Origin: an uncultured Porphyromonas sp.
GTDB taxonomy: Bacteria > Bacteroidota > Bacteroidia > Bacteroidales > Porphyromonadaceae
Assembly: GCA_945965245.1 (NCBI GenBank)
Contig: CAMFNC010000085.1
Location: forward strand, 1-6,146
DNA: 6,146 nucleotides
Direction: 5' to 3'
Shown here: positions 1 to 6,144 of the stretch, piece by piece
How the letters are laid out: each line of letters starts with the position of its first letter
Position numbering within the stretch: the first letter of the stretch is position 1
Position numbers and translations under genes: made by a program
The notes under the pieces: model-generated
Database searches by the model: none
Told to the model about the DNA's origin: nothing
What the model saw: the letters and a program-made list of their open reading frames with translations, nothing else

Positions 1-1583
1 GCTTCATAGATACCGTGCCCGATAATCTGGAGGGCATCTATCGCAGCATCGACAATTTTGCCCAAGTAAGCAAATTCGGTGGAGGTATGGGATTGTATTT
101 CGGCAAGGTACGTGCGGCCGGAGGAAACATTCGCGGCTTCAAAGGAGTAGCCGGTGGTGTGGTACGTTGGATGAAATTAGTCAATGATACTGCGGTAGCG
201 GTGGACCAATTGGGAATGCGGCAGGGAGCCGTGGCTGTATATCTGGATGTCTGGCACAAGGATCTACCGGAATTTCTGCAACTGCGCACCAACAACGGGG
301 ATGACCGCATGAAAGCGCACGACATATTTCCGGCTGTTTGTTATCCTGATTTATTTTGGCGTAAGGCGGAAGAAAACCTTGACCAACCATGGTATCTCTT
401 CTGCCCGAACGAAATCCTGACCATCAAAGGTTATTCGCTGGAAGATTATTATGGCCAAGAGTGGGAGCGGCGATACAATGATTGTGTCAATGACGGACGT
501 TTGAGCAAACGCAGCATCACCATCAAAGATCTTATTCGCCTTGTGCTTCGTTCGGCAGTGGAGACCGGCACTCCATTCACCTTCAATCGCGATTTGGTGA
601 ACTGTGCCAATCCCAATGCACACAAGGGAATTATCTACTGTTCCAATCTGTGCACGGAAATCGCACAAAACATGTCTGCCATCGAATCCGTATCCACCCA
701 AGTCAAAACAGAAGAAGGCGATACCGTGGTGGTCAAAACCATGCGCTCCGGCGACTTTGTGGTTTGTAATCTGGCCAGTCTTTCTTTGGGGCGTTTACCC
801 CTGGAAGATGAAGAGACCATGAGCGATAAGATTGCCACAGTGGTGCGTGCCATGGACAATGTAATAGACTTGAATTTCTATCCCCTACCATATGCCCAAA
901 TCACCAACCAACACTACCGCAGCATCGGATTGGGTGTCAGCGGATACCATCACGCTTTAGCCATCAGAGGCATAGCATGGGAGAGCGACGAACATCTACA
1001 CTTTGCCGACAAAGTGTTCGAACAAATCAATCATGCGGCCATAGCGGCCAGTACGGATCTGGCTGCGGAAAAAGGAAGCTACGATTATTTTGAAGGCAGC
1101 GACTGGCAAACCGGTGCCTATTTTACCAAACGCCAATACACCTCGCCCGAATGGCAGGATTTGGCTCGGCGTGTAAATCGGCAAGGTATGCGCAATGCCT
1201 ATCTCCTGGCCATTGCCCCCACCAGCAGTACTGGTATCATTGCCGGCACCACGGCAGGTATAGACCCGGTTATGAAGCGTTTCTTTTTGGAGGAGAAAAA
1301 AGGAGCCATGCTGCCACGAGTGGCTCCGGCCCTTTCGAGCAAAACCTATTGGTTATACAAAGGCGCACACCTTATCCACCAAGAATGGAGCGTAAAGGCT
1401 GCCGGCATTCGTCAGCGCCACATCGATCAGGCACAAAGCCTCAATCTCTACATCACGCATGAATTTACCATGCGTCGGTTGCTGAATCTCTACTTATCGG
1501 CATGGCACAATGGTGTGAAAACGCTGTATTACGTGCGCAGCCAATCTCTGGAGGTAGAAGAATGCGAAAGCTGTGCCTCCTAA
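1..1583 (+). CDS. nrdA: Ribonucleoside-diphosphate reductase, alpha (large, catalytic) subunit, 5'-truncated by the window edge
   Basis: This is the catalytic subunit of aerobic class I ribonucleotide reductase, which reduces ribonucleotides to deoxyribonucleotides in the cytoplasm with NrdB. The frame is open to the left edge (first whole codon at base 3), so the GTG at 15 is internal; the N-terminal third, including any ATP cone, is outside. Numbering from that GTG, the active-site motif SNLCTEI supplies Asn211, Cys213 (thiyl-radical position) and Glu215, spaced as in E. coli N437/C439/E441. Cys251 in VVCNLAS matches the second substrate-reducing cysteine. Tyr505-Tyr506 match the radical-transfer pair Y730/Y731. 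The tail ends CESCAS, with Cys517 and Cys520 as the shuttle pair that re-reduces the active site. The partial codon xGC before the first Phe fits the other active-site cysteine (inference). nrdB follows after 28 bases, so the two form an operon. Confidence 0.96.
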   Translation, partial: FIDTVPDNLEGIYRSIDNFAQVSKFGGGMGLYFGKVRAAGGNIRGFKGVAGGVVRWMKLVNDTAVAVDQLGMRQGAVAVYLDVWHKDLPEFLQLRTNNGDDRMKAHDIFPAVCYPDLFWRKAEENLDQPWYLFCPNEILTIKGYSLEDYYGQEWERRYNDCVNDGRLSKRSITIKDLIRLVLRSAVETGTPFTFNRDLVNCANPNAHKGIIYCSNLCTEIAQNMSAIESVSTQVKTEEGDTVVVKTMRSGDFVVCNLASLSLGRLPLEDEETMSDKIATVVRAMDNVIDLNFYPLPYAQITNQHYRSIGLGVSGYHHALAIRGIAWESDEHLHFADKVFEQINHAAIAASTDLAAEKGSYDYFEGSDWQTGAYFTKRQYTSPEWQDLARRVNRQGMRNAYLLAIAPTSSTGIIAGTTAGIDPVMKRFFLEEKKGAMLPRVAPALSSKTYWLYKGAHLIHQEWSVKAAGIRQRHIDQAQSLNLYITHEFTMRRLLNLYLSAWHNGVKTLYYVRSQSLEVEECESCAS

Positions 1584-1611
1584 TTCATCATCCCTCACTC
1601 AACCTAACATA

Positions 1612-2661
1612 ATGGAACAGAAACAATTAAAAAAGAATGCGCTATTCAATCCCGATGGCGACTCCGACGTACTGTTGCGTCGTATGGTGCATGGCAATAG
1701 CACCAATCTGAACGATTTCAATAACATGCGCTATAAATGGGTAAGCGATTGGTATAGACAGACCATGAATAACTTTTGGATTCCGGAAGAAATCAATCTG
1801 ACACAAGACACCAAAGACTATCCGCTACTTGAACCGGCCGAACGAAAAGCATACGACAAGATTTTAAGTTTTTTGGTCTTTCTGGACTCTCTCCAGAGCA
1901 ACAATCTGCCCTCCATCAGCGAATACATCACTGCCAACGAGATCAATCTGTGTCTGCACATCCAAACCTTCCAAGAGTGTGTACACAGCCAGAGTTATAG
2001 CTATATGCTGGATAGTATATGCAGCCCGGAAGAACGAAATGAAATCTTATATCAATGGCGCACAGACGAACATCTGCTCCGAAGAAACACGTTTATCGGA
2101 AACTGCTACAATGAGTTTCAAGAAAACAAAGACGGATTCACTCTTGTCAAAACACTCATTGCCAACTTTATCTTAGAGGGTATCTATTTTTATAGCGGAT
2201 TTATGTTTTTTTACAATCTCAGCCGCAATGGCAAAATGCCGGGTTCAGCACAGGAAATACGCTATATCAATCGGGATGAAAATACCCATCTCTGGCTTTT
2301 CAGAAACATCATTTTGGAACTCAAAAAAGAAGAGCCTGAATTATTCACTACCGAAAAAATCCAAGTATATGAAGAAATGATGCGGGAAGGTATACAGCAG
2401 GAAATCACATGGGGGCAATATGTCATCGGGAATAACATCCGCGGACTAAACGCACAGATGGTTTCGGACTACATACATTATTTGGGCAATCTGCGATGGA
2501 TGAGTTTAGGGTTTCCGCCCCTATATGAAGCACACCACACCGAGCCAGAAAGTATGCAATGGGTGTCGCTCTATGCCAATGCCAATATGGTTAAAACAGA
2601 CTTTTTCGAGGCTAAAAGCACGGCGTATGCCAAAAGCACTGCTATTGAAGACGATTTGTGA
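1612..2661 (+). CDS. nrdB: Ribonucleoside-diphosphate reductase, beta (small, radical-generating) subunit
   Basis: The gene encodes 349 residues, normal for the family. NrdB is a ferritin-like helical protein that makes the radical passed to NrdA. All six metal ligands are visible: Asp92 (LDS), Glu122 and His125 (FQECVHSQSY), Glu189 (LEGIYFY), Glu223 and His226 (RDENTHL), spaced much as in E. coli D84/E115/H118/E204/E238/H241. Tyr129, four residues after His125, sits at the radical tyrosine position, so this is a tyrosyl-radical enzyme rather than the Chlamydia-type class Ic, which has Phe there. Tyr339 near the end is a candidate for the C-terminal radical relay, and the acidic end EDDL resembles the peptide that docks on NrdA (inference). 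I chose the ATG at 1612: an upstream in-frame GTG at 1573 lies inside the nrdA stop region and would add 13 unconserved residues. There is no Shine-Dalgarno, as usual in Bacteroidota. A terminator follows 14 bases after the stop. Confidence 0.97.
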   Translation: MEQKQLKKNALFNPDGDSDVLLRRMVHGNSTNLNDFNNMRYKWVSDWYRQTMNNFWIPEEINLTQDTKDYPLLEPAERKAYDKILSFLVFLDSLQSNNLPSISEYITANEINLCLHIQTFQECVHSQSYSYMLDSICSPEERNEILYQWRTDEHLLRRNTFIGNCYNEFQENKDGFTLVKTLIANFILEGIYFYSGFMFFYNLSRNGKMPGSAQEIRYINRDENTHLWLFRNIILELKKEEPELFTTEKIQVYEEMMREGIQQEITWGQYVIGNNIRGLNAQMVSDYIHYLGNLRWMSLGFPPLYEAHHTEPESMQWVSLYANANMVKTDFFEAKSTAYAKSTAIEDDL

Positions 2662-2675
2662 TGCAGCTCCCACAA

Positions 2676-2728
2676 AAATAGAAAAGGCAGAGCCGAAACC
2701 GAAATTTCAGCTCTGCCTTTTTCTATTT
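2676..2728. terminator. Bidirectional intrinsic terminator between nrdB and dedA
   Basis: GGCAGAGC (2686-2693) pairs perfectly with GCTCTGCC (2710-2717). The stem extends inward by GAAA (2695-2698) with TTTC (2705-2708) past one mismatch. It extends outward by AAAA (2682-2685) with TTTT (2718-2721), and then, past a one-base bulge, by AAATAG (2676-2681) with CTATTT (2723-2728). Each strand reads as a GC-rich stem followed by a T tract, TTTTTCTATTTAT on plus and TTTTCTATTTTTG on minus. It sits between the stops of convergent genes, 2661 and 2742, so it probably ends both transcripts. Confidence 0.9.
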
Positions 2729-2741
2729 ATCCACCCGGATA

Positions 2742-3398
2742 TTAAATGGTTTGCTTGCGGCGGCGAAGATGTTTGCGCAAGAAGTAAACAGCCAAAACCA
2801 ATAGCAATATCCCTATTAAGGCATAACCTATCTCATGGCTGTAAACGGTCACGGTACTAATCAATTCTTCTTTAGTTTTGATGCCTGGCACGTTGCTCAG
2901 CGAATAGCCGAGCAATGCCAATACGGTATTCCACACACCTGCACCGATGGTGGTATAGAGTAAAAACGAACCGAACTTCATCCGAGCCAAACCTGCCGGG
3001 ATGGAGATTAGCTGGCGAATACCGGGTATCAATCTTCCCACCAACGTGCTCACAGCTCCATTCTTATCGAAATATTGCTCCGCTTTGGCTACCTTTTCGG
3101 GCGTAATCATCAGCATTTTTCCCACTCGACTTTGGGCCAACTTATAAATGAGCGGTCTGCCCAACCATACCGATAGGTAATAATTGGCTATGGCACCGAG
3201 GTCTGCACCAATGGTGGCAAAAACGATCACCAAAATCAGGTTCATACCCCCCTCGCCGGCTCCTGCCATCCATGCTGCGGGCGGTACCACCACTTCGCTG
3301 GGGAACGGTATGAAAGAACTCTCAATGGCCATCAGCAACGTGATGGTCCAATAATTAAGGTGCTCCAGGCACCACTGAATAAATCCGATGGAATCCAT
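2742..3398 (-). CDS. DedA-family (VTT/SNARE-associated domain) inner-membrane protein
   Basis: A 218-residue polytopic membrane protein of the DedA family, whose members act in membrane homeostasis; several relatives are reported as undecaprenyl-phosphate or phospholipid transporters or proton-dependent transporters. Hydrophobic segments fall near residues 14-34, 52-76, 143-165 and 190-210, and the C-terminus is basic (RKHLRRRKQ), predicted cytoplasmic. The family signature is clear: acidic Glu26 and Glu35 in the re-entrant-like segment ESSFIPFPSEVVVPPA, then GRLIPGIRQLISIPAG with Arg122 and Arg128. Those two arginines are six apart, like the essential R130/R136 of E. coli YqjA; Glu26/Glu35 may stand for its E39/D51 (inference). 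There is no cleavable signal peptide. The gene starts 21 bases after the glnS stop on the same strand, so it is probably co-transcribed with glnS, and it ends at the shared terminator. The exact substrate cannot be assigned. Confidence 0.92.
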   Translation of the reverse strand: MDSIGFIQWCLEHLNYWTITLLMAIESSFIPFPSEVVVPPAAWMAGAGEGGMNLILVIVFATIGADLGAIANYYLSVWLGRPLIYKLAQSRVGKMLMITPEKVAKAEQYFDKNGAVSTLVGRLIPGIRQLISIPAGLARMKFGSFLLYTTIGAGVWNTVLALLGYSLSNVPGIKTKEELISTVTVYSHEIGYALIGILLLVLAVYFLRKHLRRRKQTI

Positions 3399-3419
3399 GT
3401 CTTACGGTAGCCGTTTCGC

Positions 3420-5129
3420 TTATTTGTTTTGCTCTTTTTTCCAAGAGTCTTTGAGCGAAACCGTGCGATTGAATACCAATGCACCAGGCTTGCTGTCCGA
3501 ATCCACTGCAAAGTAGCCAATGCGTTGGAACTGGAATTTATCGCCCACTTTGGCATTGGCAATAAAAGGTTCGATATAGCACCGGTGCAAGACTTGCAAT
3601 GACTCAGGATTGAGCAATTCGGGCAAAGTCTTATCTTTTACTTCGGAGGGATTTTCGTCTGTAAAGAGGCGGTCATAAAGACGCACCTCGGCTTGAGTAC
3701 AATGGTGTGCGCTGACCCAATGGATGGTGCCTTTGACCTTGCGATTGCTGCCGGGCAAACCGGTACGTGTATCGGGATCATACTCTGCATAAATCTCTTC
3801 GATGCTGCCATCAGTTGCTTTTTTGCATCCCGTGCACTTCACGATGTACGCACTCTTGAGGCGCACTTCTCGTCCCGGCGTCATGCGGAAAAATTTGTTC
3901 GGAGCATCTTCCATGAAGTCTTCCTGTTCAATCCACAATTCACGACTAAAGGGGATGGTGTGCACACCGGCATTGGAGTCTTCGGGATTATTTACCGCCT
4001 CCATTTCTTCCACTCGGTCTTCGGGATAGTTGGTAATAATCAGCTTGACCGGATGCAATACGGCAGAAGCACGTGTGGCCGTACGGTTCAAATCTTCGCG
4101 CACAGCATGTTCCAGCAAAGCCACGTCTATGATGCCGTCATACTTTGTATAGCCGATTTTGTCGATAAATGCTCGAATGGCTTCGGGGGTATAACCTCGG
4201 CGACGATAACCACATATGGTGGGCATACGGGGGTCATCCCATCCCCGCACATGTCCTTCTTTGACCAATTGCAGGAGTTTGCGCTTGCTCATCATCGTAT
4301 AGGTGAGGTTCAAGCGATTAAATTCAATCTGACGGGGACGATAATCATCGGTTTTCAATAAGTCTATGAAATAATTATAGAGCGGACGGTGCACCTCAAA
4401 TTCGAGAGTACAAATGGAATGCGTCACTCCTTCGAAATAATCGCTCTGACCGTGTGCAAAGTCATACATCGGATACACATTCCACTTATTGCCGGTGCGG
4501 TGGTGAGGATATTTGATGATGCGGTAGATAATGGGGTCGCGGAAGTGCATATTGGATGAAGCCATATCTATTTTGGCACGCAACGTCATTGCCCCTTCTT
4601 CAAACTCTCCGGCATTCATGCGGTGGAAGAGATCCAAGCTTTCTGCTATGGGGCGGTTGCGGTATGGACTTTCCGTACCCGGCACCGTGGGTGTGCCCTT
4701 CTGGGCAGCAATTTGCTCGGCGGTCTGCTCATCCACATACGCCCGTCCCTCATTGATTAATCTTTCGGCAAAGGCATACAACTTCTCAAAATAATCCGAA
4801 GCATAATAGATATTTCCCCAATGGAAGCCCAACCATTCTATATCTTGACGAATGGCATCCACATATTCCACGTCTTCTTTGGTGGGATTGGTATCATCAA
4901 AACGGAGGTTGCAGACGCCGTTGTATCGCTCGGCTATTCCAAAGTCCATGCAGATGGCCTTGGCGTGACCGATATGCAGATAGCCGTTCGGCTCCGGTGG
5001 AAAGCGGGTTTGCAGCCTGCCACCGTTTTTACCCTCAGCGAGGTCCTGTTCCACAAACTGCTCGATAAAGTTCAAGCTTTTCTTCTCTTCTGTGGCTTCC
5101 ACAGCCTTGTTTTCTACTGTTTCGTTCAT
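3420..5129 (-). CDS. glnS: Glutaminyl-tRNA synthetase
   Basis: This 569-residue class I aminoacyl-tRNA synthetase attaches glutamine to tRNA(Gln) using ATP, in the cytoplasm. The Rossmann catalytic part carries PPEPNGYLHIGHAK with HIGH at residues 52-55, RFDDTNP with Asp78 (equivalent to E. coli D66), and the second ATP motif MSKR at 280-283. The C-terminal half, about 350-560, is the two-barrel anticodon-binding region, with KVKGTIHWVSA and the closing VFNRTVSLKDSW typical of GlnRS rather than GluRS. Offsets to E. coli GlnS (554 residues) are a constant 12, so this protein has a short, charged N-terminal extension. Direct glutaminylation implies the cell need not rely on the GatCAB route for tRNA(Gln) (inference). 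The ATG at 5127-5129 fits a promoter box at 5163-5170. Cys432/Cys435 and His475-His476-Cys477 could form a metal site. dedA follows 21 bases downstream. Confidence 0.97.
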   Translation of the reverse strand: MNETVENKAVEATEEKKSLNFIEQFVEQDLAEGKNGGRLQTRFPPEPNGYLHIGHAKAICMDFGIAERYNGVCNLRFDDTNPTKEDVEYVDAIRQDIEWLGFHWGNIYYASDYFEKLYAFAERLINEGRAYVDEQTAEQIAAQKGTPTVPGTESPYRNRPIAESLDLFHRMNAGEFEEGAMTLRAKIDMASSNMHFRDPIIYRIIKYPHHRTGNKWNVYPMYDFAHGQSDYFEGVTHSICTLEFEVHRPLYNYFIDLLKTDDYRPRQIEFNRLNLTYTMMSKRKLLQLVKEGHVRGWDDPRMPTICGYRRRGYTPEAIRAFIDKIGYTKYDGIIDVALLEHAVREDLNRTATRASAVLHPVKLIITNYPEDRVEEMEAVNNPEDSNAGVHTIPFSRELWIEQEDFMEDAPNKFFRMTPGREVRLKSAYIVKCTGCKKATDGSIEEIYAEYDPDTRTGLPGSNRKVKGTIHWVSAHHCTQAEVRLYDRLFTDENPSEVKDKTLPELLNPESLQVLHRCYIEPFIANAKVGDKFQFQRIGYFAVDSDSKPGALVFNRTVSLKDSWKKEQNK

Positions 5130-5162
5130 ATTTTATGCAAGATGATTCAATAAAAGTTTTCA

Positions 5163-5170
5163 CAAAGATA
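5163..5170 (-). promoter_or_regulatory. Putative glnS(-dedA) promoter, Bacteroidota -7 element
   Basis: The minus strand reads TATCTTTG, an exact match to the Bacteroidota consensus TAnnTTTG. A TTTG that could be the -33 element lies at 5195-5198 (plus strand CAAA), but the 24-base spacer is a little longer than the usual roughly 19-21. Transcription would begin near 5157, giving a leader of about 28 bases before the glnS ATG. CACAA (5161-5165) and TTGTG (5177-5181) form a short inverted repeat flanking the box, which may be chance. Confidence 0.6.
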
Positions 5171-5269
5171 ACACCCTTGTGTCAAGAAAATGCGCAAACT
5201 GCTGCTAAAACGTTTCACTTCACGCATTTATATAGATTTCAAAAGTCAAGGCCTCCACCTGAGGTTAAT

Positions 5270-5285
5270 ATCGTTTCCTAACGAT
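5270..5285. repeat. Short perfect inverted repeat (6-bp stem, 4-base loop)
   Basis: ATCGTT (5270-5275), loop TCCT, AACGAT (5280-5285). It has no T tract on either side, so it does not look like an intrinsic terminator. Six bp of symmetry can arise by chance in a region of this size; it might be an operator half-pair or nothing. Confidence 0.35.
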
Positions 5286-5327
5286 CCATAAACTCGGGTT
5301 TCAATCCCCAAACGTTAAAGCTCCATT

Positions 5328-5406
5328 TTTTATGCATAAAACGCGCGCAATTTATGCATAAAATGAAATTGATTTATGCATAAATTTTCTTCGATTTGTG
5401 CACAAA
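5328..5406. repeat. Array of four palindromes with exact 22-bp spacing (putative multi-dimer operator)
   Basis: Four 12-base palindromes occupy 5329-5340, 5351-5362, 5373-5384 (each TTTATGCATAAA) and 5395-5406 (TTTGTGCACAAA). The first and third extend to 14 bases of symmetry. Centres fall at 5334.5, 5356.5, 5378.5 and 5400.5, always 22 bp apart, about two helical turns, so bound dimers would lie on nearly the same DNA face. The three 10-base spacers share no evident sequence, so selection seems to act on the palindromes and their phase. The array lies 50 bases beyond the engB stop and about 160-240 bases upstream of the glnS promoter box. The pattern is seen directly; a role as operator is inference and the binding protein is unknown. 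Confidence 0.85.
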
Positions 5407-5435
5407 AATCAAGGTAATGCAAATCAGTTGATTTT
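5405..5435 (-). terminator. Weak candidate terminator downstream of engB
   Basis: AAAATCAA (5405-5412) and TTGATTTT (5428-5435) form an 8-bp perfect inverted repeat with a 15-base loop. Read on the minus strand, the second arm runs into TTTTTG, a short U-rich end, 20 bases after the engB stop. The stem is AT-rich and the T run is brief, and the repeat overlaps the last palindrome of the array, so termination here is uncertain. Confidence 0.22.
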
Positions 5436-5455
5436 GAGGAGGTTACGAAAATCCT

Positions 5456-6052
5456 TTACAACGAGCGGTTGATGCTTTCGATATAGTCAAGCAATTCGTC
5501 ACGCCCCGACTTGGATTCGGAAGATGTAATAAAGAAAGGAGGCAGTTCTTCCCATTCTTCGGCAAGCACATCTTTATAGTGCTGCGCCTGCTGTTTGAGT
5601 TTGGAAAACGACAATTTATCGGCCTTGGTCATCACGATGCTAAAGGGTATGCCGTTTTCGCCCAACCAACGGAAAAACTCCACATCAATGGCTTGCGGAT
5701 CGTGTCTGCTATCCACCAACACGAATAGATTGGTCAGTTGTTCACGTTGCAGAATATAAGTCTGTATGATTTTGGTCAGCTCTTCGCGCTGGGCGGCTCC
5801 CCGTCTGGCAAATCCATATCCGGGTAAATCCACCAAAAACCATTCGTTATTAATCAGAAAATGATTAATCAGCAATGTTTTACCAGGAGTTTGAGAGGTT
5901 TTGGCCAACCCGCTGTGGTTGGTTAGCATATTTATCAGTGAAGACTTGCCCACATTGGAGCGACCTATAAACGCATATTCCGGACGCTGCTCGGAAGGGC
6001 ACTTGCGCACATCGGTATTGCTGATAACAAATTCTGCCGTATTAATATTCAT
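5456..6052 (-). CDS. engB: Ribosome-biogenesis GTP-binding protein EngB (YsxC/YihA family)
   Basis: A 198-residue single-domain TrmE-Era-like GTPase; the family acts in late assembly of the large (50S) ribosomal subunit and is usually essential. The G motifs are all present: G1 GRSNVGKSS (residues 30-38), G2 around Thr55 in TPGKT, G3 DLPG (75-78) followed by YGFARRG, G4 TKAD (142-145, guanine specificity), and a G5-like TSSES near 176-180. The length is typical. The frame is open upstream to a TTG at 6139, but I placed the start at the ATG 6050-6052: family members begin with a short stretch like MNINTAEFVISN, and the longer version adds 29 residues and would begin within the presumed -7 box. 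There is no Shine-Dalgarno. The gene appears to have its own promoter and is 326 bases from glnS, so it is probably a separate transcription unit. Confidence 0.95.
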   Translation of the reverse strand: MNINTAEFVISNTDVRKCPSEQRPEYAFIGRSNVGKSSLINMLTNHSGLAKTSQTPGKTLLINHFLINNEWFLVDLPGYGFARRGAAQREELTKIIQTYILQREQLTNLFVLVDSRHDPQAIDVEFFRWLGENGIPFSIVMTKADKLSFSKLKQQAQHYKDVLAEEWEELPPFFITSSESKSGRDELLDYIESINRSL

Positions 6053-6115
6053 AACGCTATGGAAGGGAGGATAAATGTAGCACTCGTTTTTACTGTAAAA
6101 GCAAAGTAAAAGCAC

Positions 6116-6123
6116 TATCTTTG
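6116..6123 (+). promoter_or_regulatory. Possible rightward promoter, -7 element leading out of the window
   Basis: TATCTTTG matches TAnnTTTG exactly and is identical to the glnS box. A clear -33 TTTG is missing; a T run (6087-6091) lies 24 bases upstream. If active it would drive a gene beyond the right edge, starting near 6129. An 8-base motif with two free positions can occur by chance. Confidence 0.4.
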
Positions 6124-6136
6124 TTACACATTCACA

Positions 6137-6144
6137 CAAATATA
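6137..6144 (-). promoter_or_regulatory. Putative engB promoter, -7 element
   Basis: The minus strand reads TATATTTG, an exact TAnnTTTG match, in the expected place upstream of engB. The -33 element would lie beyond the window edge. Transcription would start near 6131, giving a leader of about 80 bases before the ATG at 6052. It sits within 13 bases of the opposite-facing box at 6116-6123. Confidence 0.5.

Larger units (their letters stand above)
5130..5455. other. 326-base non-coding region between engB and glnS
   Basis: No convincing gene is present: the longest minus-strand reading, 26 codons at 5147-5227, runs through the glnS promoter box and resembles nothing I recognise. From glnS outward, the region holds the short glnS leader, the promoter box at 5163-5170, an AT-rich stretch without clear features, a perfect small hairpin at 5270-5285, the four-palindrome array at 5328-5406, and a weak inverted repeat at 5405-5435 just after the engB stop. 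I see no tRNA, T-box leader or riboswitch. Confidence 0.75.

Noticed and set aside
1573..1611. GTG at 1573 as the nrdB start, overlapping nrdA
   Set aside because: The extra 13 residues do not resemble NrdB N-termini, while the ATG at 1612 gives a normal 349-residue protein.
3693..4361. 222-codon open frame on the plus strand, opposite glnS
   Set aside because: It lies wholly antisense to a clearly conserved glnS, has no recognisable protein features and no promoter; it is a by-product of glnS codon use.
4821..5153. 110-codon plus-strand frame covering the glnS start
   Set aside because: Antisense to the glnS N-terminus and leader, with no family resemblance; a shadow frame.
5147..5227. 26-codon minus-strand open frame upstream of glnS
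   Set aside because: It runs through the glnS promoter box, has no evidence for translation and resembles nothing I recognise.
5252..5264. CCTC/GAGG inverted repeat as a terminator or operator
   Set aside because: Only four bp with a five-base loop and no T tract; expected by chance.
5328..5406. The 22-bp array as a CRISPR array
   Set aside because: Repeats of 12 bases and spacers of 10 are far too short, each repeat is a full palindrome, and no cas gene is present.
5328..5406. The array as stacked RNA hairpins or an engB terminator
   Set aside because: The palindromes have no central loop, so each could form only a 4-bp stem with a 4-base loop in RNA; exact helical phasing fits DNA binding better.
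6053..6139. TTG-started 29-residue N-terminal extension of engB
   Set aside because: EngB proteins start near the ATG at 6052, and the extended start falls inside the likely -7 box.
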